Numbered from the stretch's first letter, positions 30,844 to 41,587 are shown. The stretch is DNA of 64,000 bases from an uncultured Bartonella sp. (GCA_946478665.1 CAMLCZ010000001.1:186001-250000); one strand, 5' to 3'. Notes: generated by a model from the sequence alone, not told the origin. Numbers and translations are program-made.

Positions 30844-30865
30844 AGATTCACGTGAGCATCTCACG
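30844..30865 (-). promoter_or_regulatory. Hairpin with T run in the nuoI–nuoJ gap
   Basis: CGTGAG (30851-30856), loop CAT, CTCACG (30860-30865). Read on the minus strand it is followed by TGAATCTTTTT, which gives it the look of a weak terminator or attenuator inside the operon, between nuoI and nuoJ. It could lower expression of the membrane-arm genes or act as an RNA processing site. Confidence 0.35.
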
Positions 30866-30916
30866 CAGATTAATTTTTACCGAATAATATCACTTACCCG
30901 GCTGATTAGTTTTACC

Positions 30917-31408
30917 TTACCGATAAGGTGCATCCATAGCGATATTTCTTGCGATTTCACGCTCCCAACGATCCCCATTGGATAAAAGCTTTTCCTTGTC
31001 ATAATAAAGCTCTTCTCTAGTCTCGGTTGCAAATTCAAAATTTGGCCCCTCAACAATTGCTTCTACCGGACAAGCTTCCTGACAAAAACCGCAATAAATA
31101 CATTTCACCATGTCGATATCGTACCGAACCGTGCGACGTGTACCATCGTTGCGACGCGGACCAGCTTCAATCGTAATTGCCTGAGCTGGGCAAATTGCTT
31201 CACACAACTTACAAGCAATACAGCGTTCTTCACCATTTGGATAACGGCGCAGCGCGTGTTCTCCGCGGAAACGTGGTGAAACGACACCTTTTTCATACGG
31301 ATAATTGATAGTCGGCTTACGAGCGAAGAATTGGCGCATAGACAACATAAATGCGCTAACAAATTCCAGTAGAAGAAGCGACTTGGCAGCTTGGAAAAGA
31401 CCTGACAT
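30917..31408 (-). CDS. nuoI: NADH-quinone oxidoreductase subunit I
   Basis: 163 residues. An 8Fe ferredoxin-type subunit holding clusters N6a and N6b near the membrane. The two cluster motifs are [12 protein letters not shown] and [12 protein letters not shown]. The N-terminal helix contacts the membrane arm. I choose the ATG at 31408 because AAGGG stands at the right distance; a GTG three codons upstream (31417) is also open. It follows nuoH by 16 bases. Confidence 0.97.
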   Translation of the reverse strand: MSGLFQAAKSLLLLEFVSAFMLSMRQFFARKPTINYPYEKGVVSPRFRGEHALRRYPNGEERCIACKLCEAICPAQAITIEAGPRRNDGTRRTVRYDIDMVKCIYCGFCQEACPVEAIVEGPNFEFATETREELYYDKEKLLSNGDRWEREIARNIAMDAPYR

Positions 31409-31424
31409 ATTCTTCACCCTTAGC

Positions 31425-32465
31425 TCAATTAACTAGTTTAATATAGGCAGCTGTAATAACCACCATTGCTAGAGATATCGGAAGAAATACCTTCCATCCC
31501 AAACGCATCAACTGATCGTAACGGTAACGTGGTACGAACGCTTTCACCATAGCAAACCAGAAGAACACAAAGCATACTTTTAAGACGAACCAGATTACGC
31601 CTGGTACCCAGTTCAACCACCATACATCGAGTGGCGGTAACCAACCTCCAAGGAACAATATAGTTGTCAATGCACACATAAGCACAATAGCAACATATTC
31701 ACCGAGGAAGAACAGCATATAAGGTGTCGATGAGTACTCGATCATATGACCGGCAACAAGTTCAGACTCTGCTTCCACCAAATCGAATGGCGGACGGTTG
31801 GTTTCTGCCAAAGCAGAGATGAAAAAGATTATGAACATTGGGAATAAAGCAAGCCAGTTCCAGTCAAGGAAACTGTTAAATGGCAGACCGAGATTTGTAC
31901 CCAAACCCGATGTTTGACCTTTAACAATGGTGGTGAGATCCAATGAACCACTTACCAAAATTACGGTAACAAGTACGAAACCGATCGATACCTCATAAGA
32001 GACCATTTGTGCAGTGGAACGTAGTGCGCCCAAAAATGGATATTTTGAGTTTGATGCCCATCCACCCATGATTACGCCATACACTTCCAACGATGATATG
32101 GCCAAAATGTAAAGCAAACCAACATTGATGCTTGCGACAGCCCAACCTTCATTGACAGGAACAACAGCCCAAGCAGACAGTGCCAAAGCTGATGAAATGA
32201 AAGGCGCTAGCAGAAATACGCCTTTGTTGGCACCAGCAGGAATAACAGGCTCTTTGACCACAAATTTAATAAGGTCAGCAAATGATTGGAAAAGCCCCCA
32301 TGGCCCCACAACGTTCGGCCCACGACGTAATTGTACCGCCGCCCATATCTTTCTATCTGCGTAAAGCAAGTAAGCAATAAGCACTAGAAGTACGACGAGA
32401 AGCAGAACTGCCTTTCCGACGATTATCAATAAGGGCAAAAGCCAGGTCATAAAGAAATCATACAT
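31425..32465 (-). CDS. nuoH: NADH-quinone oxidoreductase subunit H
   Basis: 346 residues with eight membrane helices. It forms the quinone chamber of complex I with NuoB and NuoD. Diagnostic stretches are [19 protein letters not shown] and [20 protein letters not shown]. It lies 24 bases after nuoG and 16 bases before nuoI. Confidence 0.97.
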   Translation of the reverse strand: MYDFFMTWLLPLLIIVGKAVLLLVVLLVLIAYLLYADRKIWAAVQLRRGPNVVGPWGLFQSFADLIKFVVKEPVIPAGANKGVFLLAPFISSALALSAWAVVPVNEGWAVASINVGLLYILAISSLEVYGVIMGGWASNSKYPFLGALRSTAQMVSYEVSIGFVLVTVILVSGSLDLTTIVKGQTSGLGTNLGLPFNSFLDWNWLALFPMFIIFFISALAETNRPPFDLVEAESELVAGHMIEYSSTPYMLFFLGEYVAIVLMCALTTILFLGGWLPPLDVWWLNWVPGVIWFVLKVCFVFFWFAMVKAFVPRYRYDQLMRLGWKVFLPISLAMVVITAAYIKLVN

Positions 32466-32489
32466 TGTCTTTAATATTCCTCTCTACCC

Positions 32490-34559
32490 TTACTCAGCTG
32501 CTTCTGTTTGGCGTGATTGAGCAAGTGCCGAACACTCTGCCATCACAGCCGAAGCGCGTGCTATCGGATTAGTTAAGTAAAAATCTTTTATCAAAGATGT
32601 AAATGTTTGTTTTTCGAGAGCCTTAAATTTCGCTCCTAACTTATTTACATCTTCAAAATTACCAGAATTAATCGCACCGACTGCACTCATATGAGAAAAC
32701 TCATCAAACAGTTTCCCCCTCAGCTCAGCCAGTGAATCAAATGGAAGCTTATGGCCTAAAACTTCAGACAAAGCACGAAGAATAGCCCAATCTTCTTTTG
32801 CGTCACCCGGTGCAAAACCTGCGCGGTTAGTCATTTGGACACGACCTTCCGTATTCACATAAATACCAGATTTTTCGGTGTAAGTTGATGCGGGCAAGAT
32901 CACATCAGCACTATGTGCACCTTGATCGCCATGGCTTCCAATATAAACGGTGAAACTATTCTTCTTACTCAAATCAATTTCGTCAGCACCAAGTAAGAAG
33001 AGAACTTCGCTATTTTTCAAGACGTCTTCCACACCATTTGGTGATGTAAAGCCTATATCAAGACCACCAACACGTGATGCAGACGTATGAAGAATAGCAA
33101 GACCGTTCCAAGTCTCTGATACAGCGCCAACCATATTTGCCAATTTTGCGGCAGCCTTTAAAACTTCTAAACCGTTAGCACCAACCAAAGCACCCTGCCC
33201 CAGAAGTATCATCGGTCTTTCAGCGTTCTTTAAAACTTCAACAAAATCATCTTTTGATTGTAACAATGTGGAAAGTGTATCAGCACCTGCACCAAGATAA
33301 CGATATGGATAACGCAAATCCATTTGATCGCCAATAACAGCAATTGGGAATTTGCCTTGGCGTTCGCGTTTCAGAATACGAGCATTTAATACAGCCGCTT
33401 CATAACGAGGGTTGGAGCCAATGATAAGCAAAGCGTCTGCTTGTTCAATGCCAGCTATCGTTGGATTAAAGATGTAACTTGCTCTGCCAAACTCTGCCGA
33501 TAACAATGTACCGTCCTGACGACAGTCGACATTGCTTGATCCCATGGAGTTTAACAGCATTTTAAGAGCATACATCTCTTCAACCGTTGCAAAGTCTCCA
33601 GCAATCGCACCTATTTTTTCAGGTGTTGATGAAGCTACAGCAGAACGAATTGCTTCAAATGCTTCCGTCCACGTAGTCGCCGTCAGCTTACCGTTTTTAC
33701 GAACATATGGACGATCAAGTCTTTGCGTGCGAAGTCCATCCCAAATGAAGCGTGTTTTATCTGAAATCCATTCTTCATTTATATCTTCGTTCACCCGCGG
33801 CATGATACGCATAACTTCGCGTCCTCTTGTATCGACACGAATTGCACTACCAAGGGCATCCATAACATCGATGGATTCTGTTTTATTCAGCTCCCAAGGG
33901 CGGGCATGAAATGCATAAGGACGTGAGGTCAATGCGCCTACTGGGCAAAGATCAATGACATTACCTTGTAATTCCGATGTCATTGCCTGCTCGAGATAGG
34001 TTGTTATTTCAGCATCTTCTCCACGACCAATTAACCCCAACTCGGAAATACCGGCAACCTCGGTCGTAAAACGCACACACCGTGTACAATGGATACAACG
34101 GTTCATGACCGTTTTGACCAATGGTCCGATATATTTGTTTTCTACAGCCCGTTTATTCTCCGTGTACCGAGAAAAGTCATGACCATAGGCCATAGCCTGA
34201 TCCTGAAGGTCACATTCACCACCCTGATCGCAAATTGGACAATCGAGAGGATGGTTAATCAAGAGAAATTCCATCACGCCTTCACGAGCCTTTTTGACCA
34301 TCGGCGTATTGGTAAACATCTCTGGTGCTTCACCGTTTGGACCAGGACGCAAATCACGTACCCCCATAGCACACGATGCTTGTGGCTTAGGAGGACCACC
34401 TTTGACCTCTACCAGACACATGCGGCAATTGCCTGCAATAGACAAACGCTCATGGAAACAAAAACGCGGCACTTCTGCGCCTGCAGCCTCTGCTGCCTGC
34501 AAAAGTGTATAGTGATCGGGTACTTCGATCTCTTTACCGTTAACTTTGATCTTCGCCAT
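32490..34559 (-). CDS. nuoG: NADH-quinone oxidoreductase subunit G
   Basis: About 689 residues. The large iron-sulfur subunit of the NADH-oxidising arm. A [2Fe-2S] ferredoxin-type start (CRMCLVEVKG) is followed by the HxxxCxxC segment HPLDCPICDQGGECDLQDQA and the 4Fe motif CIHCTRCVRF. A molybdopterin-oxidoreductase-like domain without cofactor follows. Three ATGs occur in a row; the third (34559, MAKIKVNG) has GGA at a normal distance, while the first is at 34565. The Ala-rich C-terminus is usual in alphaproteobacteria. Confidence 0.96.
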   Translation of the reverse strand: MAKIKVNGKEIEVPDHYTLLQAAEAAGAEVPRFCFHERLSIAGNCRMCLVEVKGGPPKPQASCAMGVRDLRPGPNGEAPEMFTNTPMVKKAREGVMEFLLINHPLDCPICDQGGECDLQDQAMAYGHDFSRYTENKRAVENKYIGPLVKTVMNRCIHCTRCVRFTTEVAGISELGLIGRGEDAEITTYLEQAMTSELQGNVIDLCPVGALTSRPYAFHARPWELNKTESIDVMDALGSAIRVDTRGREVMRIMPRVNEDINEEWISDKTRFIWDGLRTQRLDRPYVRKNGKLTATTWTEAFEAIRSAVASSTPEKIGAIAGDFATVEEMYALKMLLNSMGSSNVDCRQDGTLLSAEFGRASYIFNPTIAGIEQADALLIIGSNPRYEAAVLNARILKRERQGKFPIAVIGDQMDLRYPYRYLGAGADTLSTLLQSKDDFVEVLKNAERPMILLGQGALVGANGLEVLKAAAKLANMVGAVSETWNGLAILHTSASRVGGLDIGFTSPNGVEDVLKNSEVLFLLGADEIDLSKKNSFTVYIGSHGDQGAHSADVILPASTYTEKSGIYVNTEGRVQMTNRAGFAPGDAKEDWAILRALSEVLGHKLPFDSLAELRGKLFDEFSHMSAVGAINSGNFEDVNKLGAKFKALEKQTFTSLIKDFYLTNPIARASAVMAECSALAQSRQTEAAE

Positions 34560-34623
34560 CATCATTCCAGTCCGCGGATAAGCCGCTTAACCTTTAAATC
34601 TCTATCCAATAAAGCCACAAACC

Positions 34624-35931
34624 TTACTCTGCAGCCTCTAAAGCGATATTTTTGCTCTGAACGGCATTACGTGTATAATCATCAATGCGTTTTTCAATTT
34701 CTGGACGGAAATTTCTTATCAGTGCCTGTACAGGCCAAGCTGCTGCATCACCCAATGCACAAATTGTCCGCCCTTCTATCTGTTTCGACACCTCAAACAA
34801 CAAATCTATCTCACGCTTTTGCGCACGTCCTTCAACCATTCTGCCGAGAAGCCTCATCATCCAGCCCGTGCCTTCGCGACATGGTGTACATTGACCACAG
34901 CTTTCATGTTTAAAGAATGCAGAAATGCGCCAAATTGCCTTGATAATATCTGTTGATTTATCCATCACAATGGCACCACCAGTACCAAAGGACGAACCAA
35001 TTTCTTTCATGCCATCAAAATCCATAATGGCGTCAGGCATCTTCTCACCCGGCACAACGGGACAAGAGGCACCGCCCGGGATAACAGCTAATAAATTATC
35101 CCATCCACCTCTAATGCCACCGGCATGTTTTTCAATGAGTTCACGAAATGTGACGCCCAAACTTTCTTCCACCGTACAAGGTGTATTAACATGTCCTGAA
35201 AACATGAAAAGTTTGGTTCCGACATTATTGGGACGACCAATTGACGAAAACCAAGAGGCACCACGACGCAAAATAGTCGGTGCAACAGAAATAGATTCAA
35301 CATTATTGACTGTTGTTGGGCAGCCGTAAACACCCATATTTGCAGGAAATGGCGGTTTTAGACGCGGTTGCCCTTTTTTGCCTTCAAGGCTTTCAAGCAA
35401 TGCGGTTTCTTCACCACAAATATATGCACCAGCACCATGATGAACAATTATATCGCATGCATGACCATGCTTCGTTTTTTTACCCAAAAGACCTGCATCA
35501 TAGCACTCATCAATTGCTGCCTGCAGTGCTTCGCGCTCACGAATATATTCGCCACGAACATAGATGAAAGCTGTATGCGCTCCCATAGCAAAAGTTGCAA
35601 TCACACAACCTTCAATCAAAGTGTGAGGATCATGTCTTAAAATCTCACGATCTTTACAGGTTCCCGGCTCAGATTCATCGGCATTCACAACGAGATAGTG
35701 TGGACGTCCATCACTCTGCTTCGGCATAAAAGACCACTTCATACCGGTGGAGAAACCTGCACCACCACGACCACGCAAGCCTGAAGCTTTCATCTCGTTT
35801 ATGATCCAGTCGCGACCCTTTTCAAGTATGGCCTTTGTGCCATCCCAACATCCGCGCTTCATCGCGCCTTTTAGGGACTTGTCCTTTAAACCATAAATAT
35901 TGGTGAAGATGCGATCACTATCTGCCAGCAT
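34624..35931 (-). CDS. nuoF: NADH-quinone oxidoreductase subunit F
   Basis: 435 residues. It binds NADH and FMN and carries the N3 [4Fe-4S] cluster. The FMN/NADH site is [34 protein letters not shown] follows, and the cluster motif is [13 protein letters not shown]. It lies 83 bases after nuoE and 64 bases before the nuoG start. Confidence 0.97.
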   Translation of the reverse strand: MLADSDRIFTNIYGLKDKSLKGAMKRGCWDGTKAILEKGRDWIINEMKASGLRGRGGAGFSTGMKWSFMPKQSDGRPHYLVVNADESEPGTCKDREILRHDPHTLIEGCVIATFAMGAHTAFIYVRGEYIREREALQAAIDECYDAGLLGKKTKHGHACDIIVHHGAGAYICGEETALLESLEGKKGQPRLKPPFPANMGVYGCPTTVNNVESISVAPTILRRGASWFSSIGRPNNVGTKLFMFSGHVNTPCTVEESLGVTFRELIEKHAGGIRGGWDNLLAVIPGGASCPVVPGEKMPDAIMDFDGMKEIGSSFGTGGAIVMDKSTDIIKAIWRISAFFKHESCGQCTPCREGTGWMMRLLGRMVEGRAQKREIDLLFEVSKQIEGRTICALGDAAAWPVQALIRNFRPEIEKRIDDYTRNAVQSKNIALEAAE

Positions 35932-36014
35932 TTCTCACCTTTTCCTTCACTTTTAATAACGCCACTTAGCGTACATTTAAGTCAACACACCAAAAACCTT
36001 GCAAAGCCCAAAAA

Positions 36015-36668
36015 CTACTTCTTTTCGCCCGCTTTAGCCTTTGCACCAGACACATCATCGTCCGAAATCAAACTTGTAAGCCCTGTAATAGGTTCAGAGG
36101 TCTTTCGCCCATTTTGCGGACCAACTGGAACCGTGTCCCCTTTACCCGCTTCAAAAGCATCGATAATTTCTTCCAATCTTTCAGGTGTCAGATCTTCATA
36201 TGTGTCTTTAAAAATCATAACCATCGGAGCATTGGCACAAGCCCCCAGACATTCTACTTCTTCCCAAGATAGCGTGCCATCTTCGTTTGTTTCAAACGCA
36301 TGCTGATTAATTTTCTTCTTACAAACAGTAATAAGATCACCGGCACCACGAAGCATGCAAGGTGTTGTTCCACAAACCTGCACATGTGCTTTTGTTCCAA
36401 CGGGTTTCAACTGAAACTGGGTATAAAAAGTCGCAATCTCCAGCACTCTAATATACGCCATGGAAAGCATATTAGCCACATGTTCAATCGCAGCACGTGT
36501 AACCCAACCTTCCTGCTCCTGAGCGCGCATAAGAAGGGGTATTACCGCAGAACGTTGCCGTCCTTCTGGATATTTAGCAATGGTCTTTTCTGCCCATTGT
36601 TGATTTTCCTTATTAAAGGAAAATGAACTAGGCTGCAGGGCTTCATCAGCAAGACGGCGCACAGACAT
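36015..36668 (-). CDS. nuoE: NADH-quinone oxidoreductase subunit E
   Basis: 217 residues. It holds the N1a [2Fe-2S] cluster of the NADH module. The ligands are in VCGTTPCMLRG and EVECLGACANAP. The last 40 or so residues (after AFEAGKGDTVPVG) form a polar, low-complexity extension rich in Gly, Lys and Ser, a feature of alphaproteobacterial NuoE that is absent from E. coli. Its start overlaps the nuoD stop by one base. Confidence 0.96.
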   Translation of the reverse strand: MSVRRLADEALQPSSFSFNKENQQWAEKTIAKYPEGRQRSAVIPLLMRAQEQEGWVTRAAIEHVANMLSMAYIRVLEIATFYTQFQLKPVGTKAHVQVCGTTPCMLRGAGDLITVCKKKINQHAFETNEDGTLSWEEVECLGACANAPMVMIFKDTYEDLTPERLEEIIDAFEAGKGDTVPVGPQNGRKTSEPITGLTSLISDDDVSGAKAKAGEKK

Positions 36669-37858
36669 CAGCGATCAACCTCTCCAAAAACAATATCTAT
36701 AGACCCTAAAATTGCGGTCACATCAGCGAGCAAATGCCCACGTGTAAGAAAATCCATGGCCTGCAAATGAGCAAAACCCGGAGCTCTTAATTTAACACGA
36801 TATGGTTTATTACCGCCTTCGGAAACCAGATAGACTCCAAATTCGCCCTTTGGTGCCTCAACAGCAGCATAAACCTCACCAGCTGGAACATGAAAACCTT
36901 CAGTAAACAATTTGAAGTGATGGATAAGAGATTCCATCGAGTTTTTCATGACTGAACGTCTTGGGGGTGTAATCTTATGATCAACCAGCAATACTGGTCC
37001 ATCTTTATCGGAACCCAACAATCTGTCCACACATTGACGCATAATCCGTGCAGATTGACGCATTTCTTCCATTCTAATCAAATAACGATCATAACAATCG
37101 CCATTTTTTCCAACTGGAATATCAAATTCCAACTCGTCATAACATTCGTATGGTTGACTTTTTCTAAGATCCCAAGCGGCACCAGCACCACGAACCATAA
37201 CGCCGGAGAACCCACGTCCCCACGCATCATCAATGTTCACCACACCAATATCAACGTTACGTTGTTTAAAGATACGGTTTGGTGTAATCAAAGCATCAAG
37301 CTTATCCAAAGCAACCAAAAATGGGTCAATAAAATTACCGATATCTTCCACAAGGTCATCTGGTAAATCTTGATGAACACCACCTGGACGGAAATAATTG
37401 GCATGTAGACGAGCCCCACAAGCCCGTTCGTAAAAAATCATCAATTTTTCACGCTGTTCAAACCCCCAAAGCGGTGGTGTCAAAGCGCCCACATCCATCG
37501 CCTGTGTGGTCACATTCAACAGATGGTTCAATATACGGCCAATTTCAGAAAACAACACACGAATAAGCTGCGCACGCTTAGGCACTTCCACGCCAAGCAT
37601 TTTTTCAACAGCCAAAACAAACGCATGCTCCTGATTCATTGGGGCAACATAATCCAAGCGATCAAGATAAGGCGTAGCTTGCAAATAGGTTTTGGTTTCC
37701 ATCAACTTTTCGGTACCGCGATGAAGCAAACCAATATGAGGATCAACGCGTTCAACGACTTCCCCATCCAACTCCAAAACTAGACGCAAAACACCATGCG
37801 CTGCTGGATGCTGCGGTCCAAAATTAATGTTAAAGTTACGAACATTGACCTCAGCCAC
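36668..37858 (-). CDS. nuoD: NADH-quinone oxidoreductase subunit D (49 kDa)
   Basis: 396 residues. It forms the quinone site with NuoB and descends from the [NiFe]-hydrogenase large subunit. The start [19 protein letters not shown] contains the loop near quinone. The C-terminus [12 protein letters not shown] is the family ending. It begins 2 bases after the stop of the 53-codon frame described below and overlaps nuoE by one base. Confidence 0.97.
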   Translation of the reverse strand: MAEVNVRNFNINFGPQHPAAHGVLRLVLELDGEVVERVDPHIGLLHRGTEKLMETKTYLQATPYLDRLDYVAPMNQEHAFVLAVEKMLGVEVPKRAQLIRVLFSEIGRILNHLLNVTTQAMDVGALTPPLWGFEQREKLMIFYERACGARLHANYFRPGGVHQDLPDDLVEDIGNFIDPFLVALDKLDALITPNRIFKQRNVDIGVVNIDDAWGRGFSGVMVRGAGAAWDLRKSQPYECYDELEFDIPVGKNGDCYDRYLIRMEEMRQSARIMRQCVDRLLGSDKDGPVLLVDHKITPPRRSVMKNSMESLIHHFKLFTEGFHVPAGEVYAAVEAPKGEFGVYLVSEGGNKPYRVKLRAPGFAHLQAMDFLTRGHLLADVTAILGSIDIVFGEVDR

Positions 37859-37860
37859 AA

Positions 37861-38022
37861 TCAGTACCTCTTCTCAACAAAATGAGCCAAAACACCTTTA
37901 CCGGTGTGCTCAAAAGCCTGATTAGCAAATTGATAAAAATCTTTCTGTCTGCCGTACAAACATCCGACATCATACAGGTTTCCACCACCATTTTTATCTT
38001 TTTTATTTGCGGTGATTACCAT
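37861..38022 (-). CDS. Putative 53-residue protein encoded between nuoC and nuoD
   Basis: An ATG at 38022-38020 shares its A with the nuoC stop codon (TAATG). The frame stays open for 53 codons to a TGA at 37861-37863, two bases before nuoD. It therefore fills the gap exactly. GAGGG inside the end of nuoC serves as a ribosome site. The product starts [15 protein letters not shown] and ends [11 protein letters not shown], with [20 protein letters not shown] between. It has one Cys, no membrane helix and a balanced soluble composition with a net basic N-terminus. I do not recognise it. Translational coupling to complex I genes suggests an accessory or assembly role, but that is inference. Confidence 0.6.
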   Translation of the reverse strand: MVITANKKDKNGGGNLYDVGCLYGRQKDFYQFANQAFEHTGKGVLAHFVEKRY

Positions 38023-38630
38023 TATTTACCCTCTGCCTTGTCGTCGTTAGGCATTACATAGTCTGTACCTTCCCACGGAGAAGAAAAATCAAAACTTCTC
38101 ATCTCTTGGCGAAGCACAACAGGTTCATAAATGACCCGTTTCATTTCATTATCGTAGCGACATTCAACAAACCCCGACACTGGGAAATCTTTTCTTAGTG
38201 GATGCCCTTCAAACCCGTAATCAGTTAAGATACGCCGCAAATCTGGGTGCCCTAAAAACAAAACACCATACATGTCGTAAACTTCACGCTCATACCATTC
38301 TGCCCCGGCGTAAACCGAACAAGCAGAAGGCACTGGCGTATCTTCATCTGTATGAACTTTCACTCTTAGGCGTAGATTATGCTTTGGAGACAGTAAGTGA
38401 TAAGAAACATCAAAACGTTTTTGATGTTCTGGAAAATCCACACCACTAATGTCGATAAGACTGACAAACTGGCAATGCGTATCGTCTTTCAAAAACGTCA
38501 AAACGTCGACAATCGAATTAATTTTTGAAACAACCGTTAACTCATCATATTCAAGCTTAAAGCCCTCAACATGGGCTTGAAGCCGCTCTGACAAGTAAGA
38601 TTGCAATTCGTTTAACGCCTCTACCACCAT
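38022..38630 (-). CDS. nuoC: NADH-quinone oxidoreductase subunit C (30 kDa)
   Basis: 202 residues, not fused to NuoD. It is part of the peripheral arm. The family signature [21 protein letters not shown] occupies about residues 113-133, followed by [17 protein letters not shown]. It lies 15 bases after nuoB. Its stop overlaps the start of the 53-codon frame by one base. Confidence 0.96.
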   Translation of the reverse strand: MVVEALNELQSYLSERLQAHVEGFKLEYDELTVVSKINSIVDVLTFLKDDTHCQFVSLIDISGVDFPEHQKRFDVSYHLLSPKHNLRLRVKVHTDEDTPVPSACSVYAGAEWYEREVYDMYGVLFLGHPDLRRILTDYGFEGHPLRKDFPVSGFVECRYDNEMKRVIYEPVVLRQEMRSFDFSSPWEGTDYVMPNDDKAEGK

Positions 38631-38645
38631 CTAGAGTTCTCCAAA

Positions 38646-39227
38646 TTAACGCTCAATCGAACCAGTGCGCCGAATTTTCTTCTGCAAAAGAAGAACACCA
38701 TACAACAACGCCTCTGCGGTTGGAGGGCAACCCGGGATATAAATATCTACCGGCACAATACGATCACAACCACGCACGACTGAATAAGAATAGTGGTAAT
38801 AGCCACCACCGTTAGCGCAGGACCCCATAGAAATCACATAACGAGGCTCTGGCATTTGGTCATAAACTTTCCGTAAAGCTGGAGCCATTTTATTGGTCAG
38901 GGTACCTGCAACCATCATAACATCTGATTGACGAGGTGAAGCACGCGGTGCGTAACCAAAGCGTTCATTATCATAATGCGGCATTGAACACTGCATCAAC
39001 TCAATAGCACAACAAGCCAAACCAAAACTCATCCACATAAGAGAGCCGGTCCTTGCCCAAGTGACAAGAGCATCAACAGACGTAACAAGAAAGCCTTTAT
39101 CGGAAAGCTCACCGCTGATATTTTTAAAAAATTCGTCGTCTGAACCAATAGGTTTTCCGGTATTCGGATCAATAATACCTTTTGGCTGAGGTGCGACCAA
39201 TGTTGAACTGTTATGAATCAATCCCAT
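38646..39227 (-). CDS. nuoB: NADH-quinone oxidoreductase subunit B
   Basis: 193 residues. It carries the terminal N2 [4Fe-4S] cluster. The ligands are the adjacent cysteines in [11 protein letters not shown] plus [14 protein letters not shown] and [13 protein letters not shown] choose the ATG at 39227 ([17 protein letters not shown]), which has AGGGAG nine bases upstream. A longer frame from 39248 is open but mostly overlaps nuoA. With this start the overlap with nuoA is 10 bases. Confidence 0.97.
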   Translation of the reverse strand: MGLIHNSSTLVAPQPKGIIDPNTGKPIGSDDEFFKNISGELSDKGFLVTSVDALVTWARTGSLMWMSFGLACCAIELMQCSMPHYDNERFGYAPRASPRQSDVMMVAGTLTNKMAPALRKVYDQMPEPRYVISMGSCANGGGYYHYSYSVVRGCDRIVPVDIYIPGCPPTAEALLYGVLLLQKKIRRTGSIER

Positions 39228-39583
39228 TCGAGCGCTCCCTTTTTCCATTCATAAATGAAGCCAATTGTTAAGACTGCCAGAAAGACCATCATAGAAAAGA
39301 AGCCAAACCAACCTATAGCGTTAAATGACACTGCCCACGGAAACAAAAATGCAGCTTCAAGATCGAAGATGATAAATAAAATAGAAACCAGATAAAATCT
39401 GATGTCGAATTTCATACGTGCGTCATCGAATGAATTAAATCCGCACTCATAAGCTGAAAGCTTTTCCGGATCCGGTGCGCGATATGCAACAATATAGGGC
39501 ATTACCAGCAATACGCCGGCAATCAAAACAGATACCGCGATGAAAATGATAACCGGCAAATAAGAGCTTACTAGATCAGTCAT
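39218..39583 (-). CDS. nuoA: NADH-quinone oxidoreductase subunit A
   Basis: 121 residues with three membrane helices. The conserved loop [20 protein letters not shown] holds the Cys that becomes exposed in the deactive enzyme in some species. [10 protein letters not shown] and the C-terminal [10 protein letters not shown] are family hallmarks. It is the first gene of the nuo operon, so the promoter should lie in the next 200 bases upstream on the minus strand. Confidence 0.96.
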   Translation of the reverse strand: MTDLVSSYLPVIIFIAVSVLIAGVLLVMPYIVAYRAPDPEKLSAYECGFNSFDDARMKFDIRFYLVSILFIIFDLEAAFLFPWAVSFNAIGWFGFFSMMVFLAVLTIGFIYEWKKGALEWD

Positions 39584-40041
39584 TTTTAATCATGCCTTTT
39601 TGAAAGCGTCGAATTAACCAACAAACACTATTGAGCAAAATTCCAACAACAGAATCTATCAATAATCTTTCAGTTAAATCCGCCCGTACAGCTTCAAGGG
39701 CATGCCGTGCGACAAAATCTTGTCATATGCGTTACCTCACTGCACGCAATGAAGCAATAGCCAAGGCTATCACAAAAGCGATTAGTTTTAAAAAAAATCA
39801 TTCTAAAATACGCGCACTTATGGAGAATTCAATCAATCAACGGTTTTTATCATTAAAAAACAAAATGTTATATGAATAGCCACATTTTAGCCTTATTTCA
39901 CACAAGGCAAAACAATATGCTTCAAAAAAATTGTTTATAATGAAAATATCACAAACAGATTGAAAGGGATTATCATCACAAACGTTTTGCTTATGAATAC
40001 AAAACAAAGACTCAAATTGTTTGGGATTGACTTTCGAAAAA
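39584..40041. other. Upstream region of the nuo operon and 3' flank of tRNA-Asp
   Basis: About 460 bases. The nuo promoter should be here on the minus strand. A plus-strand open frame (39631-39879, 82 codons from a TTG) has a Lys/Ala/Arg-rich translation and no convincing ribosome site, and I do not call it. A small hairpin ATAGCC-AA-GGCTAT occurs near 39756-39771. From 39785 the sequence is extremely A+T rich. Confidence 0.45.
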
Positions 40042-40118
40042 TGGCGCGAGTGACGGGGCTCGAACCCGCGACCTCCGGCGTGACAGGCCGGCACTCTAAC
40101 CAACTGAGCTACACCCGC
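40042..40118 (-). tRNA. tRNA-Asp (GUC)
   Basis: A complete cloverleaf on the minus strand with encoded CCA (40042-40044). The acceptor GCGGGTG pairs with CACTCGC. The anticodon stem CCGGC/GCCGG holds the loop CTGTCAC with anticodon GTC. The T-arm contains GGTTCGAGCC. Confidence 0.97.
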
Positions 40119-40356
40119 GCACTTTTCGAACCAGTCTTGTGACTGGCGTGAGCGGTCGTTTAAGGGGTTATGATCCATCTGTCAAGCGACAACGAATATT
40201 TTTTTGGGAAAAATTTCATTTTGTGGAAAAAAATCGGAAACAAATCCCGGTTTCTTTGAATTTTGAAAAAAATTGTAATTTTGCATAATCTTTTGCTTGC
40301 ACTTATCAAAACTTTTGCATAAAGAAGGCACCACCTGCTACCAAGTATAGCAAATC

Positions 40357-40434
<78 letters not shown>

Positions 40435-41587
40435 CTTTCCACTTCTAAATAGTTATTAGCTTTTGCTATTATGCCTGTGACAAGCACGTCGTATAAGCTT
40501 CGAGTGTAATAATTCTCGCATTTCTCTTCAGTTTTGGCTGCCTAACACTCACCCCCTTATGATTTATGTGATTTGTTATAGTCCAGTTTTGCAAGCACCT
40601 GGCGCCTGCCATCAAGCAAATCGCTGATATTGCATTTTAAATATGCGGCTGCAATCGCTGTTCCCCCCCCCTATTACGTAACGCGATCGTACTATGCGAA
40701 ATGCACTCGCTCTATTAATAGTTATTGGCGTCAAAAGTATGGGAATACGAGCTTTCAATATTCGATGTTGTTCTATACTGCACATGGCTGATGGTGATTT
40801 ATTGATAGCTGATTTTTAATGTCAATGAGCGAACAGCGAGTTAGCTGATATAGAAGTGGCTGAGAGCAGAATCATTGCTTTAAAAAATTTGGTTTGTGTC
40901 GATTCGCTTTCCTGAGGGCTTTTGGCGATTCAGTTTAATTAGGTCTCCATCCTATCAAACGCTTTCTAGATTCGGCTCGATCTATTCGCATACTTACGAT
41001 CGATCGGAGGCAGATCGAGCGTTTAAGAGGTTTGATAATTTCAACAACTACAGTAATAATTGGCTGTCTACCGTGAGACGCAATGCAATTTCTTATCATG
41101 CATAAATGGAATCACGAGCATTTAAACATATAAGAGAATTTGTTTTTGTTTCGATTGAAACCACAGTTTGTGATTCTGCTTCGTGTTAATTATTAAAGAA
41201 CCACAGTGTTATCACGACAGCATGAAAGATGACGCTGTGAGTTAAATTTCTATCATTTATCTCTGCTACGTAAATCAATTGCTGCCTAAAAACTGTAACC
41301 GACATTGTGAAAAATCGGGATATTCAACACGGTTATGCATATCCCTGTCATAATGCCTAATGGATGTCACCTTATGCATCACTGAAGACTATAAAAAAAC
41401 ATTAAGTTCAGTGATATTTCATCCGTTCGAGAATCCCCAGCTGCTTAGTGCAATGATCCCGAAAGTTTATCGGCTAAGGGACAAACACCAATTGGTTATT
41501 GAGACTGGATGCAAACTCTTCAGAGATAGAAACAACACATAGGAGATCGAAACAGCACATAAGACAATGCTTTTTTCTTGGCATTCT
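40435..41587. other. Gene-poor stretch with small repeats and inverted repeats
   Basis: About 1.15 kb without a recognisable gene. It contains a run of nine C (40663-40671). A nested inverted repeat spans 40953-41037: outer TATCAAA/TTTGATA, inner GCTCGATCT/AGATCGAGC around CGATCGATCG. AACCACAGT occurs twice, 40 bases apart (41159 and 41199). There is a perfect 9-base inverted repeat ATCACTGAA/TTCAGTGAT (41378-41415), and two tandem 20-base copies at 41525-41564. Short plus-strand open frames at 40896-41105 and 41360-41542 may be gene remnants, but I cannot assign them. Confidence 0.5.
41525..41564. repeat. Two tandem copies of a 20-base unit
   Basis: GATAGAAACAACACATAGGA (41525-41544) is followed directly by GATCGAAACAGCACATAAGA (41545-41564), 17 of 20 positions identical. 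It lies 23 bases beyond the stop of the small exported-protein gene. Confidence 0.7.

Noticed and set aside
39631-39879. 82-codon plus-strand open frame upstream of nuoA
   Set aside because: TTG start without a convincing ribosome site, low-complexity Lys/Ala/Ser composition, and antisense to the expected nuo promoter region.
40663-40671. C9 homopolymer as a phase-variation switch
   Set aside because: It is not inside or directly before a gene, so there is nothing visible for slippage to switch; a sequencing length error is also possible.
40896-41105. 69-codon frame (contains SIYSHTYDRSEADRAF) in the gene-poor island
   Set aside because: The translation looks partly protein-like, but there is no ribosome site and it spans the nested inverted repeat. 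No family recognised, so left as a possible remnant only.
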